From: a virus
Virus record (IMG/VR): IMGVR_UViG_3300050821_008879
Span: 1 to 39,008 of that record
Length of the DNA stretch: 39,008 nt
Direction: 5' to 3' (one strand)
Shown here: in pieces, positions 5,400 to 12,965 of the stretch
How positions within the stretch are numbered: the stretch's first letter is position 1
How the letters are laid out: every line of letters starts with the position of its first letter
Translations under genes and position numbers: made by a program
Notes under the pieces: model-generated
The model's input: only the letters and a program-made list of their open reading frames with translations
Database searches by the model: none
What the model was told of the DNA's origin: nothing

Positions 5400-7328
5400 A
5401 TGTCGGAGATCGTGACGTACGAATCCGGAGCGGTGAATTTCCAGGCGATGCTCGTTCGCGTCCGCCTGCACTGCGAGCCTCCGCCTGACCTCACCGTCTC
5501 CGAGTGGGCGGTCAACAATCGCGTGCTGCCCAAGGGAACGACCTCGCGCCCGGGCCCGTTCAGGCCCGAGAAATTCCAGATCGAAATGATGGACTGCATA
5601 CTCGACCCGGACGTCCACGAGGTCGCCATCATGAAATCCACGCAGGTGGGCTACTCGGATGCGATCCTGAACAACGTCATCGGCTACTTCGTGGACTCGG
5701 ATCCCAAGCCGATCATGATGGTGCAGCCGACCATCGATAACGCCAAGGACTACGGGAAGAAGCGAATCACTCCCATGATCGAGGCGTGCGCTGCGCTGCG
5801 CTCGAAAATCCGGCCGCCGACCTCGAGGCGTGCGGGGAACACGCTCGCACTGAAAGAATTCCCGGGCGGGTTCCTGAAACTGACGGGAGCCAACTCCGGC
5901 GCCGGGCTTCGTTCGGATCCCGTTCCCATCGTGCTGTTCGACGAGATCGACGGCTACCCGCTCGACGTTGAAGGCGAGGGAGACCCGGTCGCCATCGGCA
6001 CGCGCCGCACGGACGCCTTCGCCGATTACAAAATCGTGAAGGGCTCGACGCCGGCAAAGCCTAAGGGCATCTCGCCCATCGAGCGCGACTTCCTCCGCAG
6101 CGACATGCGGCGCTTCCACGTCCCGTGTCCCTTTTGCGGAGCGATGCAGGTGCTTTGGTGGAGGGACCCGCAGACCAAGGAGTATCGCCTCTACTATGAA
6201 ACGAACGAGGACCGCCAGGTCAATCCCGCTAGCGTCGCGTTCATTTGTGCCGGCTGCAAGGCGAAAATCCCCGAGCGCTACAAACAGCAAATGCTGAACG
6301 CCGGGCAGTGGGTCGCCGAAATGCCCGGGCGACCGATCGCGGGGTTTCACATCAACGCGCTCTATTCGCCGTGGCGCGAGAACTGGTTTGCTCTCGCGCA
6401 GGAGTGGCACGAAGCCAACCACGAGAAAAACGCCGAGAAGCTGAAGGCGTTCATCAACCTCCGACTCGGCGAGACCTGGGAGGAAGATGGCGACGCAATC
6501 GAGGCGGTGACGCTGAAGTCTCGGCTCGAGGAGTACTCCGCGGAAGTTCCGGATGGCGTGGGGATCCTCACGGCGAGCGTCGACGTGCAGGGCGATCGCC
6601 TGGAGGCGGTCGTGAAGGGCTGGGGCGAGAAGGAGGAATCGTGGCTCATCGCCTACCAGCAGTTCTGGGGCGATCCGGGGCAAGAGCAGGTCTGGTCGGA
6701 GCTGGACTCGTTTCTTCTGGGGAGCTGGGAGCACGGCTCCGGCCGGCAGGTAAAAGTGTCATCGACCATGATCGACTCCGGCGGCTCGCACACCGATTCG
6801 GTCTACCGTTTTGTGCGCGCGCGCCAAGGCCGGAGAATCTTCGCGCTAAAAGGTTCGAGCGAGTCGGGGAAGGAAATCCTCGGCAAGTTCTCGACGAACA
6901 ATCAGCTCCGCGTGCGGCTCTTTACGATCGGCACGGACACGGCGAAGGACCGCATCTTCGCTCGCCTGAAAATTCCGGCCGCCGGTCCGGGCTTCATGCA
7001 CCTGCCCGATTTCATCGAGGAGGAGTACCTCGCGCAGCTCACGGCCGAGAAAGCCGTCAGGCGTTATAAGCGCGGGCGCGGCACGGTCCGCGAGTACGTG
7101 AAGATCCGGGCGCGCAACGAGGCGCTCGACCTGGAGGTCTACGCGCTGGCCGCTCTTTACGTTATGGGGCAGGCTACGCTTCGCAAGCTGGGGGAACTGG
7201 CCGAGGCGCTCAAAGTCCCGCCTGGGCCTGGCGACGGTGGCAACACGGGGGGTTCTGGGGGCGATCCTGGACCGCAGAGGGGGCCTGCAGGCGGGGGTAG
7301 GCGGTCCAATTGGGTGCAGGGATGGTAG
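5400..7328 (+). CDS. Terminase large subunit, GpA family
   Basis: ATPase-nuclease that cuts concatemers and drives DNA into the prohead. At 642 residues it has the normal length for lambda gpA relatives. The packaging ATPase shows a deviant Walker A (K79-S-T-Q-V-G-Y-S) and Walker B I-V-L-F-D181-E182. A zinc pair C243-P-F-C246 / C283-A-G-C286 is typical of the GpA family. The nuclease domain follows with acidic residues in S-V-D395-V-Q-G-D399 and M-I-D-S-G-G. The last 40 residues are a glycine/proline-rich tail. GpA-type terminases generally belong to phages with cohesive ends. Confidence 0.96.
   Translation: MSEIVTYESGAVNFQAMLVRVRLHCEPPPDLTVSEWAVNNRVLPKGTTSRPGPFRPEKFQIEMMDCILDPDVHEVAIMKSTQVGYSDAILNNVIGYFVDSDPKPIMMVQPTIDNAKDYGKKRITPMIEACAALRSKIRPPTSRRAGNTLALKEFPGGFLKLTGANSGAGLRSDPVPIVLFDEIDGYPLDVEGEGDPVAIGTRRTDAFADYKIVKGSTPAKPKGISPIERDFLRSDMRRFHVPCPFCGAMQVLWWRDPQTKEYRLYYETNEDRQVNPASVAFICAGCKAKIPERYKQQMLNAGQWVAEMPGRPIAGFHINALYSPWRENWFALAQEWHEANHEKNAEKLKAFINLRLGETWEEDGDAIEAVTLKSRLEEYSAEVPDGVGILTASVDVQGDRLEAVVKGWGEKEESWLIAYQQFWGDPGQEQVWSELDSFLLGSWEHGSGRQVKVSSTMIDSGGSHTDSVYRFVRARQGRRIFALKGSSESGKEILGKFSTNNQLRVRLFTIGTDTAKDRIFARLKIPAAGPGFMHLPDFIEEEYLAQLTAEKAVRRYKRGRGTVREYVKIRARNEALDLEVYALAALYVMGQATLRKLGELAEALKVPPGPGDGGNTGGSGGDPGPQRGPAGGGRRSNWVQGW
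7280..7294 (+). repeat. 15-bp direct repeat, copy 1
   Basis: GGGGCCTGCAGGCGG occurs here, inside the end of the large terminase gene, and again at 7434-7448 in the following gap. The core CCTGCAGG is an 8-bp palindrome. The meaning is unknown. It could be a binding site or simply a product of GC-rich sequence. Confidence 0.45.
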
Positions 7329-7494
7329 CCGGAAGCCATTCGGTGCCTGTTCGCCTGTCCCTATTATCGAATGGTACTTTAGTGCTATGGTACACACCGT
7401 CCGGTAATGGGAAACTGGGGCTGTCAACAAAGCGGGGCCTGCAGGCGGTGCGAACGCCGACAAGCCCCTAACCGACAAAGTGAGGTCAGTCACC
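7329..7494 (+). promoter_or_regulatory. 166-bp non-coding gap with possible promoter
   Basis: The gap between terminase and head genes contains an AT-rich island (7361-7392) in GC-rich surroundings. ATGGTAC is repeated at 7371-7377 and 7386-7392. An extended -10-like TGCTATGGT occurs at 7383-7391 without a good -35. Copy 2 of the 15-bp GGGGCCTGCAGGCGG repeat is at 7434-7448. A promoter for the head operon is plausible but unproven. Confidence 0.35.
7434..7448 (+). repeat. 15-bp direct repeat, copy 2
   Basis: Exact second copy of GGGGCCTGCAGGCGG, 154 bp downstream of the copy at 7280-7294. Confidence 0.45.
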
Positions 7495-7743
7495 ATGTCA
7501 GCTAACGAAACGGTACTCGAAACCGAACGCCAGGAGAAGAAGCAAGAATTCAGGAAGATGCTCGACCGCCGCTCGGCCGTTCGCTGCAATTGCGGTCACA
7601 CGCACGTGGCTCACCTCGATGGCCTGACGTGCCTTCTCTGCCGCGAGCAAGCCGACCTCAAAAATGACGGTCGTGCTCCCGCCTCATCGTATTGCCTGGA
7701 ATTCGTTCCTGCTCCAGACCGTCGCCAGCAAGGGCGGGTATAA
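7495..7743 (+). CDS. Zinc-ribbon hypothetical protein, 82 aa
   Basis: ATG 7495 follows GAGGTCAGTCACC at proper spacing. GTG 7480 in frame is a weaker alternative. A charged N-terminal helix is followed by C-N-C-G-H-T-H-V-A-H and then C-L-L-C, a likely zinc-binding C/C/H/H + C/C ribbon (residues about 30-55). No known function. It opens a short run of three small genes between terminase and the connector genes. Confidence 0.72.
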   Translation: MSANETVLETERQEKKQEFRKMLDRRSAVRCNCGHTHVAHLDGLTCLLCREQADLKNDGRAPASSYCLEFVPAPDRRQQGRV

Positions 7744-7745
7744 TC

Positions 7746-7907
7746 GTGTGGTTTCCGGTCGTGGTTTTAATTCTCTCTTTCGCCGCGCTCGTCAAGCTCT
7801 CAGTCGGGGCGGTCCGGGCCTACCGCTCGCCTGATTACAGGCGCGAGGCCGAACAGCTGAGGGAACAAAAGATTCGCCGTGAAGCAGCCAGGAGGAAGCC
7901 GTGCTGA
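7746..7907 (+). CDS. Small membrane protein, 53 aa
   Basis: GTG 7746 begins 2 bases after the previous stop. The N-terminal 22 residues are a strongly hydrophobic membrane segment (W-F-P-V-V-V-L-I-L-S-F-A-A-L-V). The rest is a basic, charged helix (Y-R-R-E-A-E-Q-L-R-E-Q-K). The stop overlaps the next start. The layout resembles small phage inner-membrane proteins, but it is far from the lysis genes and I assign no function. Confidence 0.55.
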   Translation: MWFPVVVLILSFAALVKLSVGAVRAYRSPDYRREAEQLREQKIRREAARRKPC

Positions 7908-8233
7908 AGATGCTTGGAATCGGTTTCGGAATTCTCACCGCCGCGCTCATCGCGTTCAGTTTCTTCGGCGACAGCCATCCTCAGCAGTCGGCGAGCGCGG
8001 TGAAGCCGATTGATCGCGCCTTCGCATCCTGCAAGGAGTGGACTCGGTCGAACAGCAAACTTCCTGTGGGAGAATTCGTCTGGGTCGAAGAAATCAAGGG
8101 CGCGAAGGTTCCCCAGAACCATCACATGCTGGAGTACGACTACCGCGCGAAGGACTCCGGGGTCCTGATGCAAACGCGCTGCGAATACCTCGAGGACGGA
8201 AGCGTCGTGTCCGCTCACTCATCCCTGAAGTGA
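7901..8233 (+). CDS. Secreted or membrane-anchored hypothetical protein, 110 aa
   Basis: GTG 7901 follows AGGAGGAAGCC. Residues 1-22 form a signal-anchor (M-L-K-M-L-G-I-G-F-G-I-L-T-A-A-L-I-A-F). The remaining domain has two cysteines (about residues 44 and 92) that could form a disulfide in the periplasm. Such exported proteins encoded between packaging and head genes can be superinfection-exclusion or moron-type products, but this is only context. A weak hairpin (8252-8267) follows the stop. Confidence 0.6.
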   Translation: MLKMLGIGFGILTAALIAFSFFGDSHPQQSASAVKPIDRAFASCKEWTRSNSKLPVGEFVWVEEIKGAKVPQNHHMLEYDYRAKDSGVLMQTRCEYLEDGSVVSAHSSLK

Positions 8234-8251
8234 TGCGCGAGGTTTCGAGTT

Positions 8252-8267
8252 TCGCTCATTAGAGCGA
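8252..8267 (+). terminator. Weak hairpin after 7901-8233 gene
   Basis: TCGCTC (8252-8257), loop ATTA, GAGCGA (8262-8267): a 6-bp stem followed by mixed GATTCTAATTCC, not a T-run. It may weakly terminate the small-gene transcript. Confidence 0.3.
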
Positions 8268-8275
8268 GATTCTAA

Positions 8276-8304
8276 TTCCGACCGCTCGGCAAACACTTTA
8301 GATT
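8276..8304 (+). promoter_or_regulatory. Weak promoter-like pair upstream of connector gene
   Basis: TTCCGA (8276-8281) and TAGATT (8299-8304) are spaced by 17 bases in an otherwise non-coding gap. The start codon GTG 8313 is only 9 bases beyond the -10-like element, so a transcript starting here would be nearly leaderless. The hexamers match consensus poorly. Confidence 0.25.
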
Positions 8305-8312
8305 CAGGCGCA

Positions 8313-9164
8313 GTGCCTCCGATCATCCCCGACTCGGTGCCTTCGCATTTCCCTGCCGGAACGACTGTCCGTTTTACCCGCTCCCTTGATGATTACAGTT
8401 CGGCCGATGGCTGGACTTACACCATCTACCTGAACGGTCTCACCCAAAAATTCAATAAGGCCGCGTCCGTTCAGAACGACGGCCAGTTCCTCATCGAGCT
8501 ACTCCCCACGGACACCGAACCTCTCTCGCCTGGTCCCTACCGCTATTGCGAGCGCCTCTCGAATCCTGGGACGCGTTTCGTGCTCACCGGAGTCTCGACC
8601 GACGGCACGCACGCGACCTACGCCTATTCGTCCTTCACAGGCCCGGCTCCGTACATCGGCATGCCCGTCACGACGAGCGGATTCTCGAACAGCGGAAACA
8701 ATGTCTCCGTCGCCTCCGCGATAACCGCGATGGTGGAAGGTCCGAGTGGTACGTTCACGATCGCCAGCACCACGGCGGTCAATGAATCCTCGGCGGCAGC
8801 TGGAGCCGGGCCACAGCAAGTCTTCGACATTCGCGGCGACGAGCTGGTCATCAACATCGAGCCCGACGCCGCGAGTTCTCCCGCCGGCACGTTCCAGACG
8901 TTCGAGGAAAAGACGCTGGCGGTCCTCGAGGCAGCAATCGCCGGAAATCTTTCGGGCGGGATCCAGAGCTATCAAATCTCCGGGCGCGCGGTGAGCAAGT
9001 ACCAGATGGCGGAGCTCATGAAGCTGCGCGGCATGTTCCGTGCCGCGGTGTGGCGCCAGCAGAATCCCGGCAAGCTCGGCAAGCCCTACGAGGCCACGTT
9101 CACGACCGAGCAGGAAACGCCGTATCCGCCGACCTGGGTCGACGTCACGGGGATTGACCGATGA
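8313..9164 (+). CDS. Head-tail connector-type protein with gpW-like C-terminus and inserted domain
   Basis: 283 residues. It lies exactly where lambda gpW lies, between terminase and portal. The N-terminal beta domain (residues 1-85) and the C-terminal helices (about 195-255, with S-G-R-A-V-S-K-Y-Q-M-A-E-L-M-K-L-R) fit a common phage neck family whose C-terminus resembles gpW. Residues about 86-167 are an extra beta-rich module (Y-S-S-F-T-G-P-A-P, G-M-P-V-T, S-G-F-S-N-S-G-N-N, G-T-F-T, V-N-E). It recurs in the tail gene at 26784 and interrupts the normal fold between Y-R-Y-C-E-R and V-F-D-I-R-G-D-E-L. GTG 8313 has no strong ribosome binding site. The stop overlaps the portal start. Confidence 0.7.
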   Translation: MPPIIPDSVPSHFPAGTTVRFTRSLDDYSSADGWTYTIYLNGLTQKFNKAASVQNDGQFLIELLPTDTEPLSPGPYRYCERLSNPGTRFVLTGVSTDGTHATYAYSSFTGPAPYIGMPVTTSGFSNSGNNVSVASAITAMVEGPSGTFTIASTTAVNESSAAAGAGPQQVFDIRGDELVINIEPDAASSPAGTFQTFEEKTLAVLEAAIAGNLSGGIQSYQISGRAVSKYQMAELMKLRGMFRAAVWRQQNPGKLGKPYEATFTTEQETPYPPTWVDVTGIDR

Positions 9165-10726
9165 AACTCCCGCGCGCCATCCAGCGAATCGTGAATTTCG
9201 TCACCGGCAAGCGCAATCTCACCGTCTTCAACGGCGCATCCGGTTCGCGGCTCACAAACGACTGGGTCGTTTCCATCCTCTCGCCCGATCAGGAAATCAA
9301 GTCCAACATGCGGATCCTCCGCGCGCGCGCGCGTGAGCTGTCCCGCAACAATCCGATCGCCAAGAGCTACCTGAAGCTCCTGCTCGCGAACGTCCTCGGC
9401 GAGAAAGGCGTCGGCTACCAGGCGCAGGTCCGAAACAATAACGACGAGCTGAACAAGCCGTTCAACAAAAAAATCGAGACCGCCTGGCGCGAATGGTCGA
9501 AAAAAGGGAACTGCACGGTCGACGGAAAGGTTTCCTTCCGCGCGGTCCAGAACTTGGTGCTCAAGACCGTGGCCACGGACGGCGAGGCCTTCGTCCGCAT
9601 GGTTCCCGGGTTCAACAACAAATATCGTTTCGCGCTGCAGATGATCGACGCCGACCAGGTCGACCATCTGTTCAGCAGATTCCCGTCGAAGCAGGAGAAC
9701 GAGATTCGCCTGGGCATCGAGGTCGACGTCTGGGGAAAGCCCGTCGCCTACCACGTGAATCCGAAGCATCCCTCCGACCTCGGCGGGTCGCTTCTGCGCG
9801 AACGAATCCCGGCCGAGTACATCCTGCACCTCTACGATCCGGAGCGCGTGAATCAAACGCGCGGCGTCACCTGGTTTCACCCGGTCATGGTTGAGATGCG
9901 GATGCTCGGCGGCTACGTCGAAGCTGAGCTGGTCGCCGCGCGCGTCGGCGCCGCGAAGATCGGGTTCCTCGAATACGCGGACGCCTCCGCGTTCGAGGAG
10001 CCCAACAAAGACGCGAAGTACCAGATCGAGGCGAATCCCGGCGTGATCGAGCAGCTCCCTCCGGGAATGAAGTTCACGCAGTGGAATCCCGACCATCCGG
10101 CCGGCGCGTTCGAGATGTTCGTGAAGGCCATGCTGCGCTTCGTCGCCGGCGCTCTCGGCGTTTCCTACAACGCGCTCGCTGCCGATCTCCAAGGCGTCAA
10201 CTATTCCTCGATGCGCTCCGGGCTTTTGATCGAGCGCGATCAGTGGAAGATGACGCAGTCGATGATGAAAGAGGATTTCCTGCAGCCGATTTTCGAGAGC
10301 TGGATGTCGATGGCGCTGCTCTCCGGGCAGCTCGTTCTCGACTCGCGCGATCCATCGCGCTTCATGGAAGGGAAGTGGGAGGCCCGCGGCTGGCAGTGGG
10401 TCGACCCGCTCAAGGACGTGCAGGCTTCGATCCTCTCTGTCGGCGCCGGCTTCAATTCGCGCGACGCCATCATCGCGGAAAGCGGCGGCGACGTTTCGGA
10501 GATCTTCGAGCAGCTCGCCGAGGAGAAGGAAATCGCGGAGTCCTTCGGCCTGGAGTTCGACATCTCGGCGACGAAGCCGACCGTGCAGAAAGGTCCACAG
10601 GATCCCGTGACCGCGACGGACGAGGAGCCCGATGAGCCACAGGACGAAGTCGAGGCGGACGGGAAAGACAAAAAGTCGGCGGCCGCAGCCGGTAGGAATC
10701 TCGTTCCCATGAGGAGGGGCCAATGA
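9161..10726 (+). CDS. Portal protein, lambda gpB family
   Basis: The portal forms the 12-subunit ring at the head vertex through which DNA passes. The 521-residue product shows the lambda-type portal pattern: R-A-R-A-R-E-L-S-R-N-N-P-I-A-K-S-Y near residue 50, G-E-A-F-V-R-M, D-A-D-Q-V-D, the P-A-E-Y-I-L-H-L-Y loop, R-G-V-T-W-F-H-P-V, the wing/stem helices, and S-Y-N-A-L-A-A-D-L-Q-G-V-N-Y-S-S-M-R-S-G. The C-terminal tail is acidic then basic. It starts at ATG 9161, overlapping the previous stop, and its own stop overlaps the capsid fusion gene (ATGA). Confidence 0.95.
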   Translation: MKLPRAIQRIVNFVTGKRNLTVFNGASGSRLTNDWVVSILSPDQEIKSNMRILRARARELSRNNPIAKSYLKLLLANVLGEKGVGYQAQVRNNNDELNKPFNKKIETAWREWSKKGNCTVDGKVSFRAVQNLVLKTVATDGEAFVRMVPGFNNKYRFALQMIDADQVDHLFSRFPSKQENEIRLGIEVDVWGKPVAYHVNPKHPSDLGGSLLRERIPAEYILHLYDPERVNQTRGVTWFHPVMVEMRMLGGYVEAELVAARVGAAKIGFLEYADASAFEEPNKDAKYQIEANPGVIEQLPPGMKFTQWNPDHPAGAFEMFVKAMLRFVAGALGVSYNALAADLQGVNYSSMRSGLLIERDQWKMTQSMMKEDFLQPIFESWMSMALLSGQLVLDSRDPSRFMEGKWEARGWQWVDPLKDVQASILSVGAGFNSRDAIIAESGGDVSEIFEQLAEEKEIAESFGLEFDISATKPTVQKGPQDPVTATDEEPDEPQDEVEADGKDKKSAAAAGRNLVPMRRGQ

Positions 10727-12873
10727 ATCCGACCGAGCGCGCCAAGGAAAAACTCGGCACAGAACTCCCGATGCTGACGCGGGAGTTTCAAATCTTGGAG
10801 ATGACTCTAATCGCCAAGCGCGAGAAGAAAGTGCTCACCGCTGCGCAGACCGCCGAGCGGCTCGCAAAAATGGCACGCCGCAATGCGAGGAAAGCCGCCG
10901 GCGAAGAGCCCGATCCAGCCGACGACGAAGACGACGACGAGTCTGGCGAAAACTCCGACGACACCGGGAACGAAGGCAAGGAAGCGGCCGGCAAACGCGA
11001 CGAGGACCGCTTCGACATTTCGATTTCATCCGAGTACCCGGTCGAGCGCTGGTTCGGGAAGGAAATCCTGGATCACTCGGCGGACGCCGTGGATCTCTCG
11101 CGCGCCAAGAAGGGTCTCGCGTTCCTCGATTCGCACGATGCCAAGTCCATCGTCGGCGTCGTGGACAAGGTGAAGATCGGCGACGATAAAAAACTTCGCG
11201 GTGTGCTCCGTTTCTCACGGAGCGCGCCGGCGCAGCAAATCAAGACGGACATTCAGGACGGCATCCGTCGATTTATTTCTGTCGGCTACCAGGTCAACGA
11301 GTACACGCTGGAGAAGTCCTCGAAGGAAGAGGGCGACACCTACCGCGCGACCAAGTGGACACCGATGGAGGCGAGTTCGGTCGGCGTTCCCGCCGATCCG
11401 ACAGTGGGGCACGATCGCAAGGCCGAGGGCAGGCAGTATCCGGTCCTCGTTCGCAATGCAAATCCGGCTTCCGAGCCGAATCTCAAGGAGGTCACCGTGG
11501 AAATAGCAACGCAGGTTACAGACGCACGGACCGCCGCGGCTGAAATCATTCGGCTCGGCAAGGTTCACGGAATCGATCAGGAGCGGGTCGCCGAGGCCGT
11601 CACCGCGGGTCAAACCGTCGACGCATTCTCGCGCCTGGTGCTCGACGAGGTCGCCAAGCGCGGCGCGCGACCGATCACGCAACCGCCGGCCGAGGACCAG
11701 GAACGGCTCGCGCTCACCGAGAAAGAGCAGAAGGAATACAACCTCGCGCGCGGGATCATGACGGCCGTCACGAACATCGAGGCGGCGTCGAATGGGTCAG
11801 CGAACAAGCGCGAGAACTCTTTCGAGATGGAAATCTCGCAGGAGATCGAGAAGAACTGGAAGGGCACGCGGCACGGCGGTTTGTTTGTGCCGTGGAGCCT
11901 GCGTCACGCCTGGACGCCGGACCTCGCGAAAGCGTATCCGCACCAGCGGATGTCGCCGAAAATGCAAACGCGCGCCGGTCTCGATTCCGCAACGGCCACG
12001 GCCGGTCTCGAACTGAAATTCACCGAACCCGGTGAGTTCATTCAGTTCCTCTACAACCAAATGCGCGTCAAGGAACTCGGCGCGCGCACCATCGCGGGTC
12101 TCCGCGATAACGTGTCCTACCCGAAGCAGACCGGGAAAGCGACCGGCTCCTGGGTAGGTGAAAATCCGGGCTCCGACGTCGCCGATTCCGCGCTGACGCT
12201 CGGCTCCATCGCCAGCTCGCCTAAGACGTACCAGTCTTCCTCGAGCTATTCCCGCCAATTGCTCGCGCAGGCCGTCGTGGACGTTGACACCCTCGTCCGC
12301 GAAGATCTCGGTCGCGATCTCGCGCTCGCGATCGACAGCGTGGCCATCGTCGGCGGCGGTTCAAACCAGCCGACCGGAATCGTGGCCACGTCCGGCGTGC
12401 AGTCCTACGTGATGATTTCGGACTCCGGCAACGGCGGCGTTCCGGCGTGGGACGACATCGTCATCATGTCGGAAAAGCTCGAGGACGCGAACGCGGACCA
12501 GCTCGGCGATGGCGCCTGGCTGACCACGCCGGGTCTGAAGTCCTCCCTAAAGCGCATCGCGCGTTTGGGGAACACCATCGGTCTGCCGATCTGGGCCGAC
12601 GACAGCACGGTGGACGGCTACCGCGCGCGATCATCGAACCAGGTCACCAAGAATTCCACGAAGGGTTCGAGCGGCGCGACGCTGCACACGCTCATTCGCG
12701 GAATCTTCGAGACGATGGTGATCGGCATGTGGGGCAGCGGGTTCGAGCTGGTCGTGGACCCGTACCGCCTGAAGAAGCAGGGCATGATCGAACTCACGAC
12801 GTTCATGCTCACCGACGTTGTCCTGAAGTACCCCGTCGCCTTCGTTGTGGCGAAGTACGTAGCGACGACCTAG
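10723..12873 (+). CDS. Prohead protease / HK97-type major capsid protein fusion
   Basis: A single 716-residue frame joins two functions usually encoded separately. Residues about 95-230 are an HK97-type (U35/S78) prohead protease with the catalytic pair H138 (D-S-H-D) and S186 (R-F-I-S-V-G-Y). A 30-residue acidic linker precedes it (about 62-95). Residues about 260-365 look like a helical delta/scaffold region, and about 368-716 form the HK97-fold capsid protein (H-G-G-L-F-V-P-W, later the A-I-D-S-V-A-I-V-G-G-G-S-N-Q-P-T-G-I signature). The protease would cut scaffold from capsid after assembly. A strong internal ribosome binding site lies at 11485 with an in-frame GTG at 11497. Confidence 0.93.
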   Translation: MNPTERAKEKLGTELPMLTREFQILEMTLIAKREKKVLTAAQTAERLAKMARRNARKAAGEEPDPADDEDDDESGENSDDTGNEGKEAAGKRDEDRFDISISSEYPVERWFGKEILDHSADAVDLSRAKKGLAFLDSHDAKSIVGVVDKVKIGDDKKLRGVLRFSRSAPAQQIKTDIQDGIRRFISVGYQVNEYTLEKSSKEEGDTYRATKWTPMEASSVGVPADPTVGHDRKAEGRQYPVLVRNANPASEPNLKEVTVEIATQVTDARTAAAEIIRLGKVHGIDQERVAEAVTAGQTVDAFSRLVLDEVAKRGARPITQPPAEDQERLALTEKEQKEYNLARGIMTAVTNIEAASNGSANKRENSFEMEISQEIEKNWKGTRHGGLFVPWSLRHAWTPDLAKAYPHQRMSPKMQTRAGLDSATATAGLELKFTEPGEFIQFLYNQMRVKELGARTIAGLRDNVSYPKQTGKATGSWVGENPGSDVADSALTLGSIASSPKTYQSSSSYSRQLLAQAVVDVDTLVREDLGRDLALAIDSVAIVGGGSNQPTGIVATSGVQSYVMISDSGNGGVPAWDDIVIMSEKLEDANADQLGDGAWLTTPGLKSSLKRIARLGNTIGLPIWADDSTVDGYRARSSNQVTKNSTKGSSGATLHTLIRGIFETMVIGMWGSGFELVVDPYRLKKQGMIELTTFMLTDVVLKYPVAFVVAKYVATT
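11485..11499 (+). promoter_or_regulatory. Internal Shine-Dalgarno and in-frame GTG start inside capsid fusion
   Basis: AAGGAGGT (11485-11492) is a full-strength Shine-Dalgarno sequence, followed after 4 bases by GTG 11497, which is in frame and corresponds to residue 259. Initiation here would give a 458-residue product (scaffold/delta region plus capsid) without protease. The position, exactly at the protease-capsid boundary, supports function, as in lambda C/Nu3-type nested genes. Not proven. Confidence 0.6.
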
Positions 12874-12884
12874 TTCAAGACCCG

Positions 12885-12896
12885 CGCTCCGGAGCG
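12885..12896. other. 12-bp palindrome after capsid gene
   Basis: CGCTCCGGAGCG is a perfect palindrome 12 bases after the capsid stop. With the hairpin at 12917-12941 it makes this gap strongly structured. Confidence 0.4.
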
Positions 12897-12916
12897 GACG
12901 ATCCGAAGCGCGGCGC

Positions 12917-12941
12917 GCGGGCGGGATTGGTTCCCGCCCGC
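12917..12941 (+). terminator. Strong GC hairpin after capsid gene
   Basis: GCGGGCGGGA (12917-12926), loop TTGGT, TCCCGCCCGC (12932-12941): a perfect 10-bp stem. It lacks a T-run, so it may act as a partial terminator or, more likely, as a 3' stabiliser that lets capsid mRNA accumulate relative to downstream genes. Confidence 0.5.
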
Positions 12942-12965
12942 CTCCGTCCGAAGAGAGGAGGTCAC

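Noticed and set aside
4920-6734. Long minus-strand open frame of about 600 codons opposite terminase
   Set aside because: It is exactly antisense to the well-supported large and small terminase genes, is arginine/leucine/aspartate-biased as expected from reading GC-rich codons backwards, and has no ribosome binding site or recognisable domain.
7739-7744. Perfect TATAAT as a promoter -10
   Set aside because: It overlaps the end of one gene and the start of another, and no -35-like hexamer exists at suitable spacing.
9086-10723. Long minus-strand open frame opposite the portal gene
   Set aside because: Mirror of a conserved portal gene in a high-GC genome, with the same compositional bias and no motifs.
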